From positions 62,001-126,000 of the forward strand of contig NZ_CABPSN010000008.1 of the NCBI RefSeq assembly GCF_902459565.1: DNA of 64,000 bases, in the 5' to 3' direction. Each line of letters starts with the position of its first letter. Position 1 is the stretch's first letter. A program made the position numbers and the translations under genes. Origin of the DNA: Pandoraea aquatica. GTDB lineage: Bacteria; Pseudomonadota; Gammaproteobacteria; Burkholderiales; Burkholderiaceae. Below the pieces are notes generated by a model. That model made no database searches and was not told the DNA's origin. It saw only the letters and a program-made list of their open reading frames with translations. This document shows positions 15,946 through 24,763 of the stretch, piece by piece.

Positions 15946-17193
15946 TTACAGGGGACGAGCGCGGGCCGGCTGGTTGCGCGTGTCGTTGGCATCGCCTGCG
16001 CTTGCGCCTGCATTGGCAGCCGCAGCACCGGCGTTCTCGGTAATGATCTTGGCGACGATGTCGTCGGCGTCGTGACCGACCTTGTCGTACACGTCGGTCG
16101 AATACACCGGCAGGGTCGGCGCTTCGCCCAGTTCCTTGCCGTCGGTATTACGCACGTTCACCTTGACCTGCATCGACAGACCGACGCGCAGCGGATGCTG
16201 CTGCAACTGCTTCGGGTCGAGCGCGATACGGACCGGCAGACGTTGCACCACCTTGATCCAGTTACCCGTGGCGTTCTGTGCCGGCAGCAGCGAGAAGGCG
16301 CTGCCCGTACCGGCCGAGAAGCCGGCCACGGTGCCCTTGTATTCCACCGACGAGCCGTACACGTCTGCCGTGAGCGTGACCGGCTGGCCAACGCGCATGT
16401 GCGAGATCTGCACTTCCTTGAAGTTGGCGTCGACCCACACTTCGTTGAGCGGCACGAGCGCCATGAGCGGTGCACCCGTCGCCACACGCTGGCCGACCTG
16501 CACCGAGCGCTTGGCGACGTAGCCGTCGACCGGAGCCGGGATGGACGTACGGGCGTAGTCGAGGTACGAGGCGCGCACCTTCGCGGCCGCTTGCTGCACG
16601 TTCGGATGCGTGGTCACCGAGGTCTTGTCCGTCAGCGCCTTGTTCGACACGAGTTGTGCGCGGGCCTGTTCGAGCGCGGCTTGTGCCGACTTCACGGCGT
16701 CTTGCGCGTGGGCCAGTTCTTCACGCGACACGGCACCTGTGGCGATGGCCATTTCGCGGCGCTTCACGTCGGCTTGCGCCTTCGCGAGTTCCGACTGACG
16801 CATGGCGACCGTGGCGGCGTACGCATCGTTATTCACGAAGTACGTACGGACCTGACGCACGGTCTGTGCGAGGTTGGCTTCGGATTGCAACAGGGCGACG
16901 CGGGCATCCGTCTGATCCAGCGTGACCAGCGGCTGGCCGGCCTTGACCATCTGCGTGTCGTCGACCTTCACACCGGTGACGGTGCCAGCCACTTGCGGGG
17001 TGATCTGCACGACGTTGCCGGCGACGTATGCGTCGTCGGTGTCTTCGTAGTAGCGCGCATACAGCGCGTAATAGGCGCCGTAGCCGATCGCCGCAATGGC
17101 GATCACGGCCGTCAGCGTCAGCATCATGCGGCGGCGCTTGCCATTGTTCTGTGCCGGTTGGGCAGGCGCTTGTTGTTGGTTCTCGCTCATCAT
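15946..17193 (-). CDS. emrA: HlyD/EmrA family membrane fusion protein
   Basis: This 415-residue periplasmic adaptor has a short polar N-terminus, one membrane anchor (about residues 22-44), a biotinyl-lipoyl-like half domain (AGNVVQITPQVAGTVTGVKVDD), a long helical hairpin rich in Gln/Ala, and the returning lipoyl half and beta-barrel domain (APVDGYVAKRSVQVGQRV). EmrA proteins link an MFS pump such as EmrB to an outer-membrane channel. The C-terminal 40 residues are Ala/Asn-rich and probably disordered. It lies between the nodT-like channel gene (57 bases upstream) and emrB (37 bases downstream). Confidence 0.93.
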   Translation of the reverse strand: MMSENQQQAPAQPAQNNGKRRRMMLTLTAVIAIAAIGYGAYYALYARYYEDTDDAYVAGNVVQITPQVAGTVTGVKVDDTQMVKAGQPLVTLDQTDARVALLQSEANLAQTVRQVRTYFVNNDAYAATVAMRQSELAKAQADVKRREMAIATGAVSREELAHAQDAVKSAQAALEQARAQLVSNKALTDKTSVTTHPNVQQAAAKVRASYLDYARTSIPAPVDGYVAKRSVQVGQRVATGAPLMALVPLNEVWVDANFKEVQISHMRVGQPVTLTADVYGSSVEYKGTVAGFSAGTGSAFSLLPAQNATGNWIKVVQRLPVRIALDPKQLQQHPLRVGLSMQVKVNVRNTDGKELGEAPTLPVYSTDVYDKVGHDADDIVAKIITENAGAAAANAGASAGDANDTRNQPARARPL

Positions 17194-17250
17194 TTGCTCC
17201 GTACTAATCTCTCAATGTGCTTTTGACGTTTGTCTTGTTTTGCGTGACGT

Positions 17251-18774
17251 TCAGTGCGTTTGTGCGTTGGTCGCGTCGCCTTCGGTCTTTGCCGGGCGTT
17301 CCTGGCCCACGACGAGTCCCGCCGACTGCGCTTCGAAACCGCCACCCAGCGCCTTGATCAGGCCGATTTGCTGGTCGCGGCGTGCGCTGTCGATATTCAC
17401 GCGTGCCTGTTCCTGCGCCAGCAGCGACGACTCGGCCGTCAGCACGGTCAGTTGCGGCGTCAGCCCGGCCTTGTAGCGGTCGATGGCAAGGTCGTAGGCG
17501 CGTTGTGCGGCGTCCTGCGCCACGCGTTGCGACACCATTTGCTTGTCGGCCGAACGGATCGACGACATGCGGTCGGCGATGTCGCCGAGCGCTTTGTTGA
17601 GCGTCGAATCGTAGTTCGCTACGGCGCTTTCATACGCGGCGTACTGACCCTTCAGGTTGGCACGCAGGCGGCCGCCGTCGAAGATCGGCAGCGTAATCAC
17701 CGGACCGGCCTGAATGTTCTGGCTGCTCGGATCGATCAGCTTGCCCAGCCCGAAGGTGGAGAAGCCGAACGCGGCGTTCAGGTTCACGTCCGGATAGAAG
17801 CGCGCTTTAGCGACGTCCACACCCTGCAGTTGCGATTCCACGCTCCAGCGGGCCGAGACGATGTCCGGGCGGCGTCCGAGCAGGGCGAGCGGCAGGTTGT
17901 CCGGCAGGGCCGGCGTGGCGAGCTGTGCGAGCTTCGGCGGTGCGATTTCCAGACCGCGATCCGGGCCCTTGCCCAGCAGCACACCGAGTTGGTGACGCGT
18001 GAGCAGGATCTGGCCGTCGAGCTGTGCGATTTGCGTCTGAATGTCGGCGCTGTTGCTGTCGGCCTGCTTCTGTTCGACTTGCGTGTCGAGACCGGCGCGC
18101 ACGCGATCAGCCGTCAGCTTGCCGAGGTTCTGGCGTTGCTTGCTGATGCGATCGAGCACGTCGTGCAGCGCATACTGCTGCGCGAGCTGGTTATAGGAGC
18201 GGGCGACGGCGGTCGACAGCGCGAGACGCACTTCCTGGTCTTCGGCTTCTTCGGCGCGCTCGGCCGACGTGGCTTGCGCCCGTGCCGAACGGTTCTTGCC
18301 CCACAAATCGAGTTCCCACGACAGCGACGCATTCAGATCGCCCTGCGTGAACCACGTGCCACCGTAGCCCGGCGGGTAGATGGTGTTTTCGGTGAACTTC
18401 TCGCGATACACGTCGCCGTTGAAATTGACCGACGGCAGTAACGCAGCGGCGGCACCTTCGGTCTGCGCCTGCGCAGCCTTCAGACGGGCAGCGGCCATGG
18501 CGAGATCGGGGTTGCCGGCGAGGGCTTCGTCGATCAGGGAGACGAGTTGCGGATCGCCGAAGCGTTGGGCCCAATCGGTGCCCGGCCACGGGCCGCCCTC
18601 GGAGGGCAGGCTGCGCTGGGTCTGATAGTGCTCAGGCGTGGTGATCTGCTTGTCGCTATGGATGCCGGCGAAGTTCGCGCAACCGGCAAAACCCAGCGTC
18701 ACAGCCGCCAGACAGAGGGCGGAAATCGCTGAGCGGGCCCGCAGATGCGGGAGGAAGGGTGAGACCGCTTTCAT
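17251..18774 (-). CDS. Outer-membrane efflux lipoprotein, NodT/OprM family
   Basis: From ATG 18774 the 507-residue protein has a lipoprotein signal peptide with lipobox GFAGC (Cys at 32). Two outer-membrane-efflux-protein repeats follow, with typical stretches such as LVSLIDEALAGNPDLAMAAARL and LPLALLGRRPDIVSARW. It should form the trimeric TolC-like channel used by EmrAB. The frame is open to 18918, which would run through a putative MarR operator at 18839-18854; the lipoprotein start is better supported and has AAAGG upstream. It lies 140 bases after marR in the same operon. Confidence 0.92.
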   Translation of the reverse strand: MKAVSPFLPHLRARSAISALCLAAVTLGFAGCANFAGIHSDKQITTPEHYQTQRSLPSEGGPWPGTDWAQRFGDPQLVSLIDEALAGNPDLAMAAARLKAAQAQTEGAAAALLPSVNFNGDVYREKFTENTIYPPGYGGTWFTQGDLNASLSWELDLWGKNRSARAQATSAERAEEAEDQEVRLALSTAVARSYNQLAQQYALHDVLDRISKQRQNLGKLTADRVRAGLDTQVEQKQADSNSADIQTQIAQLDGQILLTRHQLGVLLGKGPDRGLEIAPPKLAQLATPALPDNLPLALLGRRPDIVSARWSVESQLQGVDVAKARFYPDVNLNAAFGFSTFGLGKLIDPSSQNIQAGPVITLPIFDGGRLRANLKGQYAAYESAVANYDSTLNKALGDIADRMSSIRSADKQMVSQRVAQDAAQRAYDLAIDRYKAGLTPQLTVLTAESSLLAQEQARVNIDSARRDQQIGLIKALGGGFEAQSAGLVVGQERPAKTEGDATNAQTH

Positions 18775-18838
18775 CGCAAAACCTTTACGAGTGAAGTCTT
18801 GTACTGACAGTAATCGGGAATCAGGGCCTGACGAGACT

Positions 18839-18854
18839 TGCAATAGTGGACTCG
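18839..18854. promoter_or_regulatory. Putative MarR operator site 3 (upstream of nodT)
   Basis: TGCAATAGTGGACTCG matches the two sites near marR (TGCAATAGTTGACT-) at 13 of the first 14 bases. It is in the 140-base gap between marR and the channel gene, 64 bases upstream of the latter's ATG, so the structural genes may have a second regulated promoter. Confidence 0.6.
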
Positions 18855-18914
18855 ACAAGCTTTTCTGAACGGGAATCGAGGCAATTCGAATGGATTTCTC
18901 GGGCGCTCGCGCCG

Positions 18915-19424
18915 TCATCCACCTTCGCCGTTGGCGATCACCCGTCGCAGCAGGCTCTTCAAAAACCCGATTTCCTCGACGCTGAAACCGCCCATCAGGT
19001 GGTCGGCAGCGCGGGTGAAGATATCGGGCATCCGGTCGGCCATCGCATTGCCGGCCTCCGTTGCACTCAGGTTCACCGTGCGGCGATCACTCTTGCTGCG
19101 CTCGCGAACGAGCAATCCGTGCGCTTCGAGCCGGTCGAGCAGGCGGGTGACCGCGCTTGCATCGATACAGTAGTCACGGGCGAGGTCCGCCGCCGTCTTG
19201 CTCTTGCCTGTCGCCACCTTGTAAAGCATGGTCGCCTGCGTGCTGGTGAGGCCGTACTGCGAGGTTTCCTTCGTCAGTTCCGCCAGGATCAGCTGACGCA
19301 CACGCGCCACGAGATACCCGAGGGAATCGTCGATGTTGTAACCGTTGCGCGGGGGATCGGCTTGCGGCGCTTCCGGCTGAGACGTCGGCGCGGTCGCGGA
19401 AGAAGTGACGGAAGGATCGGACAT
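18915..19424 (-). CDS. MarR family transcriptional regulator of the efflux operon
   Basis: A 169-residue MarR/EmrR-type repressor. After a low-complexity N-terminal 30 residues comes the winged helix-turn-helix (about 60-125), including KTAADLARDYCIDASAVTRLLDRLEAHGLL and the wing segment RSKSDRRTVNLSATEAG. Such proteins bind palindromic sites as dimers and let go when they bind phenolic or drug-like ligands. It is first in the marR-nodT-emrA-emrB operon. Two copies of a candidate operator flank its promoter, which points to autoregulation. Confidence 0.92.
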   Translation of the reverse strand: MSDPSVTSSATAPTSQPEAPQADPPRNGYNIDDSLGYLVARVRQLILAELTKETSQYGLTSTQATMLYKVATGKSKTAADLARDYCIDASAVTRLLDRLEAHGLLVRERSKSDRRTVNLSATEAGNAMADRMPDIFTRAADHLMGGFSVEEIGFLKSLLRRVIANGEGG

Positions 19425-19435
19425 TTTCGTGCAGC

Positions 19436-19451
19436 TGCAATAGTTGACTTG
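19436..19451. promoter_or_regulatory. Putative MarR operator site 1
   Basis: TGCAATAGTTGACTTG lies 11 bases upstream of the marR ATG and just downstream of its -10 element. It contains the dyad TGAC-TT-GTCA (with the next bases). Binding here would block transcription start. Confidence 0.6.
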
Positions 19452-19456
19452 TCACG

Positions 19457-19484
19457 ATTATAGCGGGTACTTAATTAATTTCAA
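19457..19484 (-). promoter_or_regulatory. Sigma-70 promoter of marR-nodT-emrA-emrB
   Basis: On the minus strand, TTGAAA (19479-19484), a 16-base spacer and a perfect TATAAT (19457-19462). It lies 32 bases upstream of the marR start and is bracketed by operator sites 1 and 2. Confidence 0.75.
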
Positions 19485-19489
19485 GTCGA

Positions 19490-19505
19490 TGCAATAGTTG
19501 ACTAG
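19490..19505. promoter_or_regulatory. Putative MarR operator site 2
   Basis: TGCAATAGTTGACTAG, the first 14 bases identical to site 1, sits six bases upstream of the -35 element. Sites 1 and 2 are 54 bases apart, about five helical turns. Confidence 0.6.
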
Positions 19506-19665
19506 GCAAATATTTCGATGGAAATTAGATGAAATGCTCTAATTTGGTGCGTAGCATCGAAAGCGCTAGGACGGGAAGGGGGCGGAATCGCAGGTCTTTT
19601 TTCGTGACGAATGTGGGTCAATCGTCGAATCGATGCGCTTGGCGTTGTTGCAATGCAGAAAGGCC

Positions 19666-19695
19666 ATGACGTGAGACATGCGCAAGTGGTAGAAT
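19666..19695 (+). promoter_or_regulatory. Probable typA promoter
   Basis: ATGACG (19666-19671), an 18-base spacer and TAGAAT (19690-19695), 37 bases before the typA ATG. The rest of 19506-19665 between the marR operators and this element shows nothing recognisable. Confidence 0.45.
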
Positions 19696-19732
19696 CGCGG
19701 ATTCCTCAAAGGCTTTTTCGAGCACCCCTTTC

Positions 19733-21556
19733 ATGACCCGCGCTCTCCGTAATATCGCCATCATCGCGCACGTCGACCACGGCAAAACCACGCTCGTCGA
19801 CCAGTTGCTGCGCCAGTCGGGCACCTTCCGCGAAAACCAGCAAGTCGCTGAACGCGTGATGGACTCGAACGACATCGAAAAAGAGCGCGGCATCACGATC
19901 CTCGCCAAAAACTGCGCCGTCGAATACGAAGGCACGCACATCAACATCGTCGATACCCCGGGACACGCGGACTTCGGCGGGGAAGTGGAGCGTGTGCTTT
20001 CGATGGTCGACAGCGTTCTGCTGGTGGTCGACGCCGTCGAAGGCCCGATGCCGCAAACGCGCTTCGTGACCCGCAAGGCCCTGGGCCTCGGTCTGAAGCC
20101 GATCGTCGTGGTCAACAAGATCGACCGTCCGGGCGCACGTCCGGATTGGGTGATCGACCAGACGTTCGACCTGATGGACAAGCTCGGCGCGACCAACGAA
20201 CAGCTCGACTTCCCGGTCGTCTACGCTTCGGCCCTGAACGGTTTCGCAAGCCTCGACTCGGACGTGCGCGAAGGCACCATGAAGCCGCTGTTCGACGCGA
20301 TTCTCGAACACGTGCCGGTTCGCGACGCCGATCCGGAAGCGCCGCTCCAATTGCAGATCAGCTCGCTCGACTACTCGACGTTCGTCGGCCGTATCGGTAT
20401 TGGCCGTATCACGCGTGGCCGCGTCAAGCCGGGCCAGCAAGTGGTGATGCGTTCGGGCCCGGACGGTGAAATTCTCAAGCGCAAGATCAATCAGGTGCTG
20501 ACCTTCAAGGGTCTGGAGCGCGTGATGTCGGACGAAGGCGCCGAAGCCGGCGACATCGTGCTGATCAATGGTATTGAAGACGTGGGTATCGGCGTGACCA
20601 TCTGCGACGCAGATACGCCCGAAGCGCTGCCGCTGCTGACCGTCGACGAGCCGACGCTCACGATGAACTTCTGCGTGAACACGTCGCCGCTCGCCGGCCG
20701 TGAAGGCAAGTTCGTGACGAGCCGTCAGATCCGCGACCGTCTGGACAAGGAACTGAATCACAACGTGGCGCTGCGCGTGAAGGACACCGACAGCGACTCC
20801 GTCTTTGAAGTGTCGGGCCGTGGCGAACTGCACCTGACGATTCTGATCGAGAACATGCGTCGCGAAGGCTATGAACTGGCCGTGTCGCGTCCGCGCGTGG
20901 TGCTCAAGGAAATCGACGGCGTGAAGCACGAGCCGTACGAAATGCTGACCATCGACCTGGAAGACGAACACCAGGGCGGCGTCATGGAAGAAATCGGTCG
21001 TCGTAAGGGCGAAATGCTGGACATGGTGTCGGACGGTCGTGGCCGTACGCGTCTTGAATACCGCATTCCGGCTCGCGGCCTGATCGGCTTCCAGGGCGAT
21101 TTCCTGTCGATGACGCGCGGTACGGGCCTGATGAGCCACATCTTCGATGCCTACGCACCGGTCAAGGATGGTTCGCTGGGTGAGCGTCGTAACGGCGTGT
21201 TGATCTCGCAGGATAACGGCGATGCCGTGGCCTACGCACTGTGGAAGCTGCAAGATCGTGGTCGCATGTTCGTGAAGCCGGGTGATGCCCTCTACGAAGG
21301 CATGATCATTGGTATTCACAGCCGCGATAACGACCTCGTGGTCAACCCGATCAAGGGCAAGCAGCTTACGAACGTGCGTGCGTCGGGTACCGACGAAGCC
21401 GTGCGTCTGGTGCCGCCGATCGCGATGAGCCTCGAGTACGCCGTGGAATTCATCGACGACGACGAGCTGGTCGAAGTCACGCCGCAGACGATTCGTCTGC
21501 GCAAGCGTCACCTGATCGAGCACGAGCGCAAGCGCGCGTCGCGCGAAGAGAAGTAA
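19733..21556 (+). CDS. typA: Ribosome-associated GTPase TypA/BipA
   Basis: The 607-residue protein is BipA/TypA, an EF-G-like translational GTPase that acts on the 50S subunit, especially at low temperature and under stress. The G domain shows G1 [10 protein letters not shown] near residues 10-19, the switch region with [20 protein letters not shown] and NKIDRPGA near 127. The EF-G-like domains and the BipA-specific C-terminal domain with [20 protein letters not shown] follow. Length is standard. It has its own promoter and an intrinsic terminator follows, so it appears monocistronic. Confidence 0.98.
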   Translation: MTRALRNIAIIAHVDHGKTTLVDQLLRQSGTFRENQQVAERVMDSNDIEKERGITILAKNCAVEYEGTHINIVDTPGHADFGGEVERVLSMVDSVLLVVDAVEGPMPQTRFVTRKALGLGLKPIVVVNKIDRPGARPDWVIDQTFDLMDKLGATNEQLDFPVVYASALNGFASLDSDVREGTMKPLFDAILEHVPVRDADPEAPLQLQISSLDYSTFVGRIGIGRITRGRVKPGQQVVMRSGPDGEILKRKINQVLTFKGLERVMSDEGAEAGDIVLINGIEDVGIGVTICDADTPEALPLLTVDEPTLTMNFCVNTSPLAGREGKFVTSRQIRDRLDKELNHNVALRVKDTDSDSVFEVSGRGELHLTILIENMRREGYELAVSRPRVVLKEIDGVKHEPYEMLTIDLEDEHQGGVMEEIGRRKGEMLDMVSDGRGRTRLEYRIPARGLIGFQGDFLSMTRGTGLMSHIFDAYAPVKDGSLGERRNGVLISQDNGDAVAYALWKLQDRGRMFVKPGDALYEGMIIGIHSRDNDLVVNPIKGKQLTNVRASGTDEAVRLVPPIAMSLEYAVEFIDDDELVEVTPQTIRLRKRHLIEHERKRASREEK

Positions 21557-21623
21557 AGCCGGCGATGGAAGCGCGGCGCAGCGGATGAAAAGTCCGTTGT
21601 GTTGCGAAATCCCTCTGTTGGAA

Positions 21624-21660
21624 GAAAAGCCGGTGCTATGCGCCGGCTTTTTTGTTTTTC
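21624..21660 (+). terminator. Intrinsic terminator of typA
   Basis: A 13-bp stem (left arm 21626-21638, right arm 21642-21650 with the inner GGTGC/GCGCC pairs, one G-T wobble) is followed by TTTTTT and a further T-rich stretch. It lies about 70 bases after the typA stop. Confidence 0.88.
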
Positions 21661-21702
21661 AATCCCCCCAATCCGTTGACGTTTCCGGAGTCCTTGCCTG
21701 AC

Positions 21703-22815
21703 ATGACCGATTTTGTTCGAACCGAAATCCGTGGCCGTATCGGCTTCATCACGCTGACGCGTCCGAAGGCGCTCAATGCGTTGTCGCACGACATGATTCG
21801 TGCGATGGCTGCCGCGCTCGATCAGTGGCGCGACGATCCCAAGGTGCTCGGCGTCGTACTGCAAGGCGAGGGCGAGAAGGGCTTGTGCGCGGGCGGTGAC
21901 ATTCGCTACTTCCATGAGGCCATCAGCGCAGGCCGCACGGACATCATGGATTTCTTCACCGACGAGTATCGACTGAACTACACGATCGCGTCGTATCCGA
22001 AGCCGTACATCGCACTCATGGACGGTGTGGTGATGGGCGGTGGCATGGGCATCTCGCAAGGGGCGACGTTGCGTATCGTTACCGAAGCTACGCGCATGGC
22101 GATGCCCGAGACGGCTATCGGCCTGTTCCCGGATGTGGGCGGTGGGTTCTTCCTCGCGAATCTCGCGGGGCATCTTGGCGAATACCTCGGCACGACGGGC
22201 ATCGTGTTTGGCGCAGTCGATGCATGTGAAATCGGTCTGGCCGATGTGGTGGTGCCGCGCGCCTCGTTGCCCGCGCTGTGCGAGCGACTCGCCAACGGAG
22301 ACTGGTCCGATAGCGATGCCGTGCTGGACGCTGCGCGCACATTTTGTCGCGAAAGCCTGCCACCGGCCGGTCTTGCACCGGGCAAGCTGGCACCGCTACG
22401 CGACGTCATCGACGAGCACTTCGCGCACGCAGACATGCCGGCGATTCTGAAGGGTCTCAAGCTCGAAGCGCGTTGCGAATACTCGGGCTGGGCGGAGGAG
22501 ACGGAAGACCTGCTGCGCACCAAGCGGTCGCCGTTGATGACGTGCGTGGCGCTTGAGCAGGTGCGTCGTGCCCGCAAGTTGTCACTCGCGGACGAATTGC
22601 GTGAAGAGTGGTTGATGATGCGCAGCGTCTTCAATCTCGACGGACGCACCGGTGCCGAAGGCGTCGAGGGCATTCGCGCGATGGTGATCGACAAGGACCA
22701 CAAGCCGCGCTGGCAACACGCGAACATCGAAGCCGTGAAGCGGGAAGACGTCGCACGCTTCTTCGACGGCGAGCGTCACGGTGATGACAATCCGTTGCTT
22801 ACGCTGGGGCAGTGA
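21703..22815 (+). CDS. Enoyl-CoA hydratase/isomerase family protein, likely 3-hydroxyisobutyryl-CoA hydrolase
   Basis: From ATG 21703 the protein has 370 residues, the size of 3-hydroxyisobutyryl-CoA hydrolases rather than simple hydratases (about 260). The crotonase fold is shown by the oxyanion-hole stretch GLCAGGDIRYF near residue 65 and by MDGVVMGGGMGIS. The HIBCH-type signature MPETAIGLFPDVGGGFFL lies near residue 135. The role would be hydrolysis of 3-hydroxyisobutyryl-CoA in valine breakdown. It stands alone between the typA terminator and a convergent gene, with no other valine catabolism genes nearby. The frame extends to 21652 inside the terminator, which is not a real start. Confidence 0.85.
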   Translation: MTDFVRTEIRGRIGFITLTRPKALNALSHDMIRAMAAALDQWRDDPKVLGVVLQGEGEKGLCAGGDIRYFHEAISAGRTDIMDFFTDEYRLNYTIASYPKPYIALMDGVVMGGGMGISQGATLRIVTEATRMAMPETAIGLFPDVGGGFFLANLAGHLGEYLGTTGIVFGAVDACEIGLADVVVPRASLPALCERLANGDWSDSDAVLDAARTFCRESLPPAGLAPGKLAPLRDVIDEHFAHADMPAILKGLKLEARCEYSGWAEETEDLLRTKRSPLMTCVALEQVRRARKLSLADELREEWLMMRSVFNLDGRTGAEGVEGIRAMVIDKDHKPRWQHANIEAVKREDVARFFDGERHGDDNPLLTLGQ

Positions 22816-22950
22816 CCCACGGCGAATACGCTTCGCAGCGCAAGCGAGCCTGACTGCCAGTCGTCGCGAATAAGCCGCCCGAGCCAGCGCGCCGGGCTGG
22901 CTTCAGCCTGTCTTCGCGCAATGCGTTGACCGGCCTGCCTGCGAAAAACA

Positions 22951-23373
22951 TCAAACTGCTGCCTGGCAGAACTGTTCACCCACGGCCTGATCGAGTTTGC
23001 GGCAGATGTCGGCGAACGTGCCGACCATCACGATGTGCGACCTGTCGCGATAGACGCGCACATCGTGACCTTCCTGCGTGTCATGCGCTTCACGCCGTGC
23101 CTGCTGTTCCCGAACGTTGCGCGATGCCTTCACGGCTTTGCCAGCGGGGCAGCCTCGGCGCGTGGCGGATGCCACGGCGGCGGCAATCGTGCGCGGCAGT
23201 GTGGTCGTGCGCGTGCGGGTGGGCACGGTGTAGGAACGGGCGATGGCGGGGGCCGAAGCGAACGGTCCGGACAGTGCAGAGAGACCGTACACCGCCGAGA
23301 GTCGCGTCTGCGATGACACGCGAGCGGCCGATTGACCGAGAGACGTACGCAGCAAACCAAAGAGTCGAGCCAT
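22951..23373 (-). CDS. Small conserved-looking protein of unknown function
   Basis: I do not recognise this 140-residue protein. GAAGGA six bases before ATG 23373 supports the start. The first half is Ser/Thr/Arg/Ala-rich with several small hydrophobic patches and could be a weak targeting or disordered region. The last 45 residues look folded and contain two cysteines (SHIVMVGTFADICRKLD, then EQFCQ). It converges with the preceding plus-strand gene and lies upstream of lexA on the same strand orientation, separated by 198 bases. No function is inferred. Confidence 0.5.
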   Translation of the reverse strand: MARLFGLLRTSLGQSAARVSSQTRLSAVYGLSALSGPFASAPAIARSYTVPTRTRTTTLPRTIAAAVASATRRGCPAGKAVKASRNVREQQARREAHDTQEGHDVRVYRDRSHIVMVGTFADICRKLDQAVGEQFCQAAV

Positions 23374-23571
23374 GATGCATCCTTCTTTCAAAGCGGGTCG
23401 GAGGGACGTGTCTCGCTGCGAATGACGTTCATCTCACAAATCGCAGCAGGGCACGGGCGCCGGACCCAGCCCGGCGCAATCAATTGCAAATCTTCAGGGA
23501 GTGGGGTGAGTCGCGGTGTCGCGCTGCCCCTATTCGCGATGGGCGGCCGTCAGCGGCCGCTCATAGATCGT

Positions 23572-24225
23572 TCATAGATCGTTGTTGCGGATCAAACCGA
23601 CCGCAATCCCTTCGAGTGCGAAATCACCACTGCCTTCGTCGACATTGATGTTCTCGAAATCGGGGTTCTCGGCGATCAGTTCGACGCCGCCTTTCACGCG
23701 GTGAAAGCGTTTGACGGTCACGTCGTCGCCGATGCGGGCCACGACGATCTGACCTTCGCGTGCGTCGGCGGCCTTCTGCACGGCAAGCAGGTCGCCGTCG
23801 AGAATCCCGGCGTCGCGCATCGACATGCCGCGGACCTTCAGCAGGTAATCGGGCTGACGCGCAAACATGTTCGGGTCGCACTGGAAGTTGCGCTCGATAT
23901 GTTCCTGCGCCAGGATCGGGCTGCCCGCAGCGACACGGCCGACGAGCGGCAGCGACAACTGCATGAGGCCCATATGTGGCAGCGTGAACTGATGCGTGCC
24001 GCCCGCGTCGTCCAGGCGCTTGAGGCGGATGCCGCGCGATTGACCGGCGGCCAGCTCGATCACGCCTTTACGCGCTAACGCCCGCAGGTGCTCCTCGGCA
24101 GCGTTGGCGGAGGAGAAGCCCAGTTCGGCGGCAATCTCCGCGCGCGTCGGCGGAAAGCCGGTGCGCTCGATCGCTTGCTGAACCAGTTCGTAGACCTGCT
24201 GTTGACGGGCGGTAAGTTTGATCAT
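23572..24225 (-). CDS. lexA: SOS repressor LexA
   Basis: The 217-residue protein is LexA. An N-terminal winged helix (residues 1-70, [20 protein letters not shown] and [14 protein letters not shown]) is followed by the S24 peptidase domain. The self-cleavage site Ala100-Gly101 (VAAGSP) and the catalytic Ser135 (GMSMRD) and Lys172 (VTVKRF) are all present. It represses SOS genes until RecA filaments stimulate its autocleavage. ATG 24225 was chosen over the open frame to 24285, since the latter would run through both SOS boxes. It appears monocistronic and autoregulated. Confidence 0.98.
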   Translation of the reverse strand: MIKLTARQQQVYELVQQAIERTGFPPTRAEIAAELGFSSANAAEEHLRALARKGVIELAAGQSRGIRLKRLDDAGGTHQFTLPHMGLMQLSLPLVGRVAAGSPILAQEHIERNFQCDPNMFARQPDYLLKVRGMSMRDAGILDGDLLAVQKAADAREGQIVVARIGDDVTVKRFHRVKGGVELIAENPDFENINVDEGSGDFALEGIAVGLIRNNDL

Positions 24226-24232
24226 GGCATCA

Positions 24233-24248
24233 CTGTATGGAAGCACAG
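24233..24248. promoter_or_regulatory. SOS box, proximal
   Basis: CTGTATGGAAGCACAG has the CTGT-N8-ACAG form of a LexA site and begins 8 bases upstream of the lexA ATG. It is less AT-rich in the centre than the distal box, so probably weaker. Confidence 0.75.
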
Positions 24249-24252
24249 GTGG

Positions 24253-24268
24253 CTGTATTTTTGTACAG
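24253..24268. promoter_or_regulatory. SOS box, distal
   Basis: CTGTATTTTTGTACAG is a near-consensus LexA operator (CTGTATATATATACAG). Centre-to-centre distance to the proximal box is 20 bases, about two turns, so two dimers could bind on the same face, as known for E. coli lexA. Confidence 0.9.
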
Positions 24269-24400
24269 TGTTTGCAAAAACGCAAGGGAAAACTTCATGT
24301 ACTGCGTGAAGTTTCCGCCACACGTGCCCGCCATCGTGGGCCGGGCGACGGGTTTTCCGTGACTGGAAGCCTGTCGCCCGCCGTACCCAAACGGTAACGC

Positions 24401-24763
24401 TTACTTGTCCATGCGAACGATCGTCAGCGTCCCGCCCACGTTCTCCACGCGCACCCGCACCTTGTCGCCCGTATGCACGCTCTTGGCCATGGCAGCGTCC
24501 TTCGCCTTGTAAGCCATCGTCATGGCGGGCATGGCGATGTTGGTCATCGCGCCGTGGGCGAGCATCACCATACCGGTCGAGGCATCGACGCTTTTGACCG
24601 TCGCGTCAGTCAGCGCCGCAGTGGCATTGGCATTGGCGCTGGCGTCGGCGGCAGGCTTGCCCGACATCGCCATGTTGCCCATCTCACCGGCCGCAAACGC
24701 CGACGATGCCGCAGCACCCGAGACAGCCAAAAGAACACCCGAAACGATAAGAACCTGCTTCAT
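24401..24763 (-). CDS. cusF: Periplasmic copper/silver chaperone, CusF family
   Basis: The 120-residue protein has a signal peptide (cleavage near ASSAFA-AG), an Ala-rich linker with several Met, and a C-terminal CusF barrel (about 52-120). Of the CusF metal ligands, His70, Met81 and Met83 are in place (H-x10-M-x-M). The Trp that caps Cu(I) in E. coli CusF, expected at position 78, is Met here (NIAMPAMTM). CusF hands Cu(I)/Ag(I) to the CusCBA pump. The gene overlaps cusA by four bases and ends the operon. Confidence 0.88.
   Translation of the reverse strand: MKQVLIVSGVLLAVSGAAASSAFAAGEMGNMAMSGKPAADASANANATAALTDATVKSVDASTGMVMLAHGAMTNIAMPAMTMAYKAKDAAMAKSVHTGDKVRVRVENVGGTLTIVRMDK

Noticed and set aside
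19706-21523. 605-codon antisense frame opposite typA
   Set aside because: Mirror of a conserved GTPase gene; His/Arg-rich composition typical of antisense frames.
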